From the NCBI GenBank assembly GCA_944392205.1, contig CALXVV010000006.1:1-48836 (forward strand): a stretch of 48,836 nucleotides of DNA, given 5' to 3'. This document shows, piece by piece, positions 44,596 to 48,836 of this stretch. Source of the stretch: an uncultured Alphaproteobacteria bacterium. Its GTDB lineage: Bacteria; Pseudomonadota; Alphaproteobacteria; RF32; CAG-239. Made by a program: the position numbers and the translations under genes. The notes under the pieces are model-generated. The model ran no database searches, was not told the origin of the DNA, and saw only the letters and a list, made by a program, of their open reading frames with translations. Position 1 is the stretch's first letter. Every line of letters starts with the position of its first letter.

Positions 44596-45120
44596 TTAGT
44601 TCAAATCGGCAAGATAGCGAACATAGCCGGATTTTAACCGATTATCTTCCAAGATGTATTCATCATCATCGGCAAACATGGTAACACCACCGTCGAACTG
44701 ACTGAGCAATTTATCAATATCGCGTTGATAAGAGCGTATCTCCGCCAGCTCGGCTCTGCTCATGATATGCCACGCATAGCCTTTGGGCATAGCAAGCTTT
44801 TCTCTCATATAATGGTAAGCTTGCGATCGTTCCCCTTTGTTTTGACTACCATCATAATACAAAACTTTATTTGACGGCAAGACAACACCAACTCCGGACA
44901 AAATCCGCAGTTGACCTGTAATTGGTGGTGCCGATCTCGACAAGGAGGATTGTTCTGTTTTGTTATCTGATACAGAAACAGAAGCATTTACTTTAAGCTC
45001 CTCTGCAGAAATGTCGTAATGTTCCATCAAAACGGCCATTAGTTGCACGACCTCTTTCCGATTCAAAGACAACTTCATCTCTTTGATGAACTCATCTGAT
45101 TTTTTTGATAATCCGTTCAT
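44596..45120 (-). CDS. Hypothetical protein, partner of the PcfJ-like gene
   Basis: A 174-residue protein without a family I can name. The N-terminal 60 residues are helical and charged. The C-terminal half GVVLPSNKVLYYDGSQNKGE, then YAWHIMSRAELAEIRSYQRDID and a terminal VRYLADLN is loosely like the Lcl-type C-terminal domain of gut bacterial surface proteins (W-x-I-x-S-x-x-E-L pattern), but this is weak. No signal peptide and no strong Shine-Dalgarno. It lies 32 bases after the PcfJ-like gene and before a strong terminator, so the two are one unit. Confidence 0.5.
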   Translation of the reverse strand: MNGLSKKSDEFIKEMKLSLNRKEVVQLMAVLMEHYDISAEELKVNASVSVSDNKTEQSSLSRSAPPITGQLRILSGVGVVLPSNKVLYYDGSQNKGERSQAYHYMREKLAMPKGYAWHIMSRAELAEIRSYQRDIDKLLSQFDGGVTMFADDDEYILEDNRLKSGYVRYLADLN

Positions 45121-45152
45121 AATAGTACTTATTTAAATGAAGAATAATAATA

Positions 45153-47705
45153 TTAAATTTCTCTTTCTGCCCGAGGTAGACAAACTTTTGTGTCCTTTTT
45201 TAGTAGTTTCAGTCTCAAGGCGTCTTTATTAAATATTGTTTTATTTGTTTCTAATTTTTTTAATCCTTGCGGCAAGGTCAATTTTTTAATACCGCTTAAA
45301 TCACTTTCGTTCAAACGTAATTCCTGAAGATTTTCAAAACCACTTAAATCCATATGTGAGTGTTCACCAAATTTACACTGATAAAAAGCTAAATATTTTA
45401 TTCCTTTAGGTAAATATATCACCTTATTATCCGATAAATCAAGATTATTCAGCTGCAAACTTTCCAGCTCTGGATAATGGCGAAAATCCGGCAGAACAGT
45501 CTTAGTCTTATCTTCAGTTTCATAACACAAATGCTTTATATCTGAGGGCAATCTTATTTTGCTCAGAGGTGGTTGATTTTTATTTTCTCGTAAGATTATG
45601 ACATGGTCATCAAAAAAGGAACAAACAGCCCACTTCTCGCGAAACATAAAATTACGCCCTAAGACTCCTTGTTCTGGCTTTGATTGTACTGTCAAAAACT
45701 TAAGTCGGCCAAAATCAAGCTCCGTCATCCCGGAAAAATCAGCTTTTTCAATATTTAGCCCCGCCACACTTCGCAGAGAATTAACCGCATCTATGGTTTG
45801 TTTGGAAACCTTGCCCTGAATGTTCACCGTATCAATTTCAACATTTTTATAATTCACATATGGCCAAACGGAAGTATTCGTTTTAATTTTTGCTATTCTT
45901 TCCGGCTTTGGGGTATTTATAACATCAATCCAACCCCTTGGATATCTATCATTTTCCCAATTGACGGAAAATATACCTGACCTATTCGGATAAAGTTTTT
46001 CAAAAAATCCAAGTGCCTGTTGCAACTCAATATCCACTTTTTGCAACCAATCATCTGTTTTGAAAAAATTTTGCAAAAACTCGCGCGTTTCCAAAATATT
46101 TTCTATTTTGACGTCTTTAGGCGTATAAATCTCCTCTGGTAACACTGAAAGTTTTTCTACTGCCTTGAACCTTTGTAAACATTCTTTTGTAGTTTCATCT
46201 ATTTCATAGCCAATATAAAAAGTCTTCACCTTAACCAAATCTGCTGGCATGAAAAACCTCAATCCTTGCATCTTATATGCGGAATTTATCGTAATTTCTT
46301 GCGACAAAGAGGTCAAATCATGAAGTGTATTTTTCTCACCATAAACAAAGCCAATTTCTCGCAACAGATTGGAAGAAAACTTTTCTACCCCTTCTTCGCC
46401 GGTAAAAGCTAAAAGTTTTTGCCGTGTTACCCAAGCTTCTTCTTTGCTTTGCATATGTCCTCTGGCGTCTAACGTTTTTATTTGCTTAAACTTTTTGATT
46501 AAGTTTAATTTTTCTTCCGTCAGCGGAAATGAAAATGTGTATAAATCCAAGGTTAAATTTTGCGGCTCAAAAAGTTTTAATATCGGCGAATCTTCCGAAA
46601 TCATTTTCAGATGAGCTTTTTTAGGCGGATTTCTTAAGTCTATCAGAAAATCGTCAGCGCTAAACATATAACCGCAATTTTGTATCCCTGACACCTTTTT
46701 CCGGCGGTATAATTCAAACATATCCCGACTTTGGCAGAGATGATAGATACTTTCTCTGGCAGCTGGAATATAAGCTTCTTCTATCTCTTGATTTTTATGT
46801 CCGCTTATTTGTTTTACCACACCATCTTTGAACTCTATTGTTGCATGGGGGATCAATGCTCCGCCCTCTGATTCCGAGCGCACAGAATAAATTTGTGTTT
46901 TTCCTTCGGAAACATCACTGTCGTATCCGCCTTTGCCGACACAATGATCCATTTTTTTGCTTTCATAATCTAAAGCAGCCGAATTTAACAGACGCACCAA
47001 ATAAAGTTTTTCTTCGGGAAAAGTTAAAACCATCTCCATCCCCTGATGACTGGATTGAATATCATCTTGCTGTCCTTTGCTTTGACGGTTCAGCTTATCA
47101 AAATTTTCATCAACAAAGGTCACAACCCCTTGCCAGTCGTCCACCTTGTTCAGCATGGTTTTGAAATGACCGGCAGTTTTGACTTTTTTAGGATAGCACA
47201 TCATATAAGCCGCGATAAAATCCTTCACATGGGCGGCTTGAATAAACAAATCAGAATGTCTTAGTTGTGAAACATCTACAATCAAATCGCCATGATGATT
47301 TTTTTGAAAATTAAGCGGATTGTTCTTGATTATCTCATTGGTCAGATATTTTTGAAACAAAAAACCGCTGCAAACGCAAATTTTAGCGTCATTACTTAAA
47401 GAATTAAAATGGTCGCTTGCCTGCAATTCTTTTAAGGTTTTGACAAAATCTTGTTTTTCTTTTTTGAGTTTATTGACTTCTAATCCGGCGCGGCGTTTAT
47501 CTTTAGTTTGGCGGATTATTTCCGCTTGGGTTTGAATTCTTTGGGTCAAGCCAGCTATCTTTTGGCGAAGCTCGTTTTTCTTCTTATTAAGATTTTTGCT
47601 AGAAGACATCAACGCACGATAATAGCTTCCGGTTTCGGCCATAACCTCTTCAGCATATATTTCGCGCAAAACGCCGGTATATTCTCTAAAGTTAGCGATC
47701 TTCAT
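45153..47705 (-). CDS. Large PcfJ-like protein with leucine-rich C-terminus
   Basis: An 850-residue protein. An N-terminal coiled coil (about 30-100) is followed by a region (about 230-330) with KMDHCVGKGGYDSDVSEG, then HATIEFKDGVVKQISGHKNQEI (core: VVKQISGHKNQEI): the His-Cys-Val-Gly and Q-x-x-G-x-x-N pattern of PcfJ-type domains, known from conjugative plasmids. The C-terminal third has irregular leucine-rich repeats (LESLQLNNLDLS, YLAFYQCKF, LQELRLNESDLSGI). No signal peptide or membrane helix. It has its own promoter. PcfJ-domain function is uncertain, so no role is assigned. Confidence 0.6.
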   Translation of the reverse strand: MKIANFREYTGVLREIYAEEVMAETGSYYRALMSSSKNLNKKKNELRQKIAGLTQRIQTQAEIIRQTKDKRRAGLEVNKLKKEKQDFVKTLKELQASDHFNSLSNDAKICVCSGFLFQKYLTNEIIKNNPLNFQKNHHGDLIVDVSQLRHSDLFIQAAHVKDFIAAYMMCYPKKVKTAGHFKTMLNKVDDWQGVVTFVDENFDKLNRQSKGQQDDIQSSHQGMEMVLTFPEEKLYLVRLLNSAALDYESKKMDHCVGKGGYDSDVSEGKTQIYSVRSESEGGALIPHATIEFKDGVVKQISGHKNQEIEEAYIPAARESIYHLCQSRDMFELYRRKKVSGIQNCGYMFSADDFLIDLRNPPKKAHLKMISEDSPILKLFEPQNLTLDLYTFSFPLTEEKLNLIKKFKQIKTLDARGHMQSKEEAWVTRQKLLAFTGEEGVEKFSSNLLREIGFVYGEKNTLHDLTSLSQEITINSAYKMQGLRFFMPADLVKVKTFYIGYEIDETTKECLQRFKAVEKLSVLPEEIYTPKDVKIENILETREFLQNFFKTDDWLQKVDIELQQALGFFEKLYPNRSGIFSVNWENDRYPRGWIDVINTPKPERIAKIKTNTSVWPYVNYKNVEIDTVNIQGKVSKQTIDAVNSLRSVAGLNIEKADFSGMTELDFGRLKFLTVQSKPEQGVLGRNFMFREKWAVCSFFDDHVIILRENKNQPPLSKIRLPSDIKHLCYETEDKTKTVLPDFRHYPELESLQLNNLDLSDNKVIYLPKGIKYLAFYQCKFGEHSHMDLSGFENLQELRLNESDLSGIKKLTLPQGLKKLETNKTIFNKDALRLKLLKKDTKVCLPRAEREI

Positions 47706-47729
47706 ATTCTCTACTTTCCACCGAACATG

Positions 47730-47758
47730 AATTTATTTTTTTTGTTATAATTTGTCAA
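47730..47758 (-). promoter_or_regulatory. Promoter of the PcfJ-like gene
   Basis: Read leftward: TTGACA (47753-47758), 17-base spacer, TAAATT (47730-47735), 24 bases before the ATG at 47705. The rest of 47706-47993 has no gene I can support. Confidence 0.6.
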
Positions 47759-47960
47759 TATTTTTCATTTAATGAGGTAAAAAGCTCAAAGCTCTTGGAT
47801 TTCTTATAAAGTTTTTTATTTTTGATTACAGAATAGAAATTAGCAAAATTTCCTTTGCCGTACTGCTCTCTGGACATCGACATTTTAACATCCACCAGTA
47901 CCTTGTAGTGAACCTACCTTCATCAAAGGTTCAAATCTGGCCGCGCCATACAAAAACAAA

Positions 47961-47990
47961 AAAAAACCGCCCTTACGGACGGCCTTTTAT
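47961..47990 (-). terminator. tRNA-fMet terminator
   Basis: Read leftward: a stem CCGTCC/GGGCGG with loop GTAA followed by at least eight T's, starting a few bases after the tRNA's CCA. Confidence 0.85.
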
Positions 47991-47993
47991 TTT

Positions 47994-48070
<77 letters not shown>

Positions 48071-48083
48071 ATGGAATAACGCA

Positions 48084-48112
48084 GTTTTACGCTCATCTCG
48101 GCACTTTGTCAA
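48084..48112 (-). promoter_or_regulatory. Promoter of tRNA-fMet
   Basis: Read leftward: TTGACA (48107-48112), 17-base spacer, TAAAAC (48084-48089), then 13 bases containing GTTATTCC to the tRNA 5' end. The arrangement mirrors that of tRNA-Pro. Confidence 0.72.
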
Positions 48113-48132
48113 GACTTATTTGAATATTTTTG

Positions 48133-48201
48133 TTAAAAGAATAAAGAAATCACAACCGCAAAAATCAAAACAATTACAATCAGCCAATGCCACCATCTCA
48201 T
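48133..48201 (-). CDS. Tiny membrane peptide, 22 residues
   Basis: Start ATG 48201 with AGGAGAAGTG just upstream; the product MRWWHWLIVIVLIFAVVISL is an aromatic N-terminus followed by one hydrophobic helix. It lies 11 bases after the 29-residue peptide gene. Tiny single-helix proteins of this type are easily missed by annotation; the ideal ribosome binding site is the main support. Function unknown. Confidence 0.55.
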   Translation of the reverse strand: MRWWHWLIVIVLIFAVVISLFF

Positions 48202-48212
48202 TTTCACTTCTC

Positions 48213-48302
48213 CTAATTAAAAATCATCAGAGCCACAACAATAAGAACCAAAACTATTGCAGCCAAAATTTTATGTTTATTTTCCCATTCCATATTTATC
48301 AT
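48213..48302 (-). CDS. Tiny membrane peptide, 29 residues
   Basis: Start ATG 48302 (a second ATG lies three codons on) with GGGGGAC immediately upstream. The product begins MINMEWENKHK and continues as one hydrophobic helix ILAAIVLVLIVVALMIF. Paired with the 22-residue gene and located 58 bases after the cold-shock stop, beyond a hairpin terminator, so expression may need read-through or its own promoter. Function unknown. Confidence 0.52.
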   Translation of the reverse strand: MINMEWENKHKILAAIVLVLIVVALMIFN

Positions 48303-48314
48303 GTCCCCCATATA

Positions 48315-48338
48315 CGCAAAAAGAGGCAAAAGCCTCTT
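48315..48338 (-). terminator. Terminator of the cold-shock gene
   Basis: Read leftward: AAGAGGC and GCCTCTT arms with a four-base loop, followed by TTTTTG, about 25 bases after the cold-shock stop. Confidence 0.72.
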
Positions 48339-48360
48339 CTTGCTCTCAATACTTCATAAA

Positions 48361-48561
48361 TTAAAGGATCTTAATCTCTCCGGCAGCAATTCTTCCCCTG
48401 TCGTCATAGGGCTCAAAGCCAACTTTTTGCCCATCTTCCAACCTTTTTAAGCCGATACGCTCCAATTGTGTAATATGCACAAATATATCTTTGCCATTTT
48501 CCTGCTCAATAAAACCATATCCTTTTTTAGTGTTAAACCACTTTACAGTCCCTAAATGCAT
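48361..48561 (-). CDS. Cold-shock domain protein
   Basis: A 66-residue single cold-shock (OB) domain that binds single-stranded RNA and DNA. RNP1 KGYGFIEQ and RNP2 DIFVHITQLE are present, with the N-terminal GTVKWFNTKKG. SD GGAG lies before the ATG. The leader is short, so the long thermosensitive 5' UTR of E. coli cspA is absent. It lies between the 5S gene and the tiny membrane-peptide genes. Member cannot be assigned (Csp family), so no symbol. Confidence 0.94.
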   Translation of the reverse strand: MHLGTVKWFNTKKGYGFIEQENGKDIFVHITQLERIGLKRLEDGQKVGFEPYDDRGRIAAGEIKIL

Positions 48562-48602
48562 CGTTCACTCCAATTTTGTTAAAAGAAATCCTAACAGACT
48601 AA

Positions 48603-48630
48603 ATTTTAGAAAAATCTAAACAAAAAACAA
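48603..48630 (-). promoter_or_regulatory. Possible promoter of the cold-shock gene
   Basis: Read leftward: TTGTTT (48625-48630), 16-base spacer, TAAAAT (48603-48608), about 40 bases before the ATG. Confidence 0.33.
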
Positions 48631-48725
48631 TGCACCTTTTTTATGATTCATTGTACGAGAAAATCGTACACCCCATGCCAAAGACGGATCAGAAAAAAGA
48701 TATTATATGAAGCCACAACAAAAAT

Positions 48726-48752
48726 CCTCCCTTGATAGTATCAAGGGAGGAA
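48726..48752 (-). terminator. rRNA operon terminator
   Basis: A perfect 12-bp palindrome (CCTCCCTTGATA with its complement, one-base centre, 48728-48752) followed leftward by ATTTTTG, about 40 bases after the 5S 3' end. Confidence 0.9.
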
Positions 48753-48788
48753 ACAACAAACATAAACAAGGGAGGGAGTGTGTTTGGA

Positions 48789-48836
48789 AGATCTGGCGAC
48801 GACTTACTCTCCCGCGCCTTAAGACGAAGTACCATC
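48789..48836 (-). rRNA. rrf: 5S ribosomal RNA (3' end, cut by window edge)
   Basis: Read leftward from the edge, the sequence begins GATGGTACTTCGTCTTAAGG and continues GGGAGAGTAAGTCGTCGCCAG, which matches the 3' third of alphaproteobacterial 5S rRNA (loop E/helix IV and helix V, ending near the 3' terminus). The 3' end is set approximately at 48789. The gene continues past the window, presumably after a 23S gene. It implies an rRNA operon transcribed leftward. Confidence 0.9.

Noticed and set aside
47925..47950. tRNA T-arm-like sequence (GGTTCAAATC) on the plus strand
   Set aside because: No matching acceptor, D arm or anticodon arm is found upstream; at best a decayed fragment.

Overview
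The window looks like a chromosomal segment of an alphaproteobacterium. Its cell-cycle genes are of types typical of that class: MipZ, the hybrid kinase CckA, HdaA, and the GANTC methyltransferase CcrM with its class-specific C-terminal domain. A flavin reductase-rubredoxin fusion and a pta-ackA pair suggest a fermentative, oxygen-limited life, possibly an uncultured gut lineage. The lineage and habitat are inference; the gene families are read directly from the sequence.

Left part (1-8.8 kb, plus strand): the 3' end of mipZ, phosphoglucomutase, a secreted GH114/TM1410-like protein, the flagellar export genes fliQ-fliR-flhB, then cckA (its start lies inside flhB) and hdaA. A bidirectional terminator separates these from a minus-strand division and cell-wall block (8.9-17.1 kb) transcribed mraY-ftsW-murG-murB-ftsQ-ftsA-ftsZ. 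This is a reduced dcw cluster: murD, murC and ddl are absent from their usual places.

Middle (17.1-30.8 kb): a palindromic repeat; a minus-strand set of ndk, DUF2066 protein and AI-2E/PerM-type permease; pta-ackA; an overlapping four-gene run of two tandem Ppx/GppA-like genes, rlmE and an RsmB-like rRNA methylase; another palindromic repeat; a free-standing FlhB C-terminal domain gene divergent from flgB-flgC-fliE, which has a good sigma-54 promoter; ccrM; a compositionally odd single-gene unit; and rnhB.

Right part (30.9-48.8 kb): an S66 peptidase whose last codons lie in a palindromic repeat, flavin reductase-rubredoxin, slyX, a Pif1-type helicase with a WYL-like C-terminal domain, and tRNA-Pro(CGG) with an 85-bp perfect repeat of its 3' end. 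Then comes an envelope/glycan stretch: pgpA, msbA-like ABC exporter, two glycosyltransferases, a membrane protein, a patatin phospholipase, UDP-glucose dehydrogenase and galE. It is followed by an ICMT-like membrane methyltransferase, a BioG-like hydrolase, two genes of unknown function (one an 850-residue PcfJ-like/leucine-rich protein), initiator tRNA-fMet, two tiny membrane peptides, a cold-shock gene, and the 3' end of a 5S rRNA gene.

The most notable items are a family of roughly 110-126 bp imperfect palindromes at gene 3' ends, a terminator-like hairpin that also contains the next gene's Shine-Dalgarno, the tRNA-Pro duplication, and the PcfJ-like/LRR gene pair. I see no CRISPR array, no transposase and no complete prophage.
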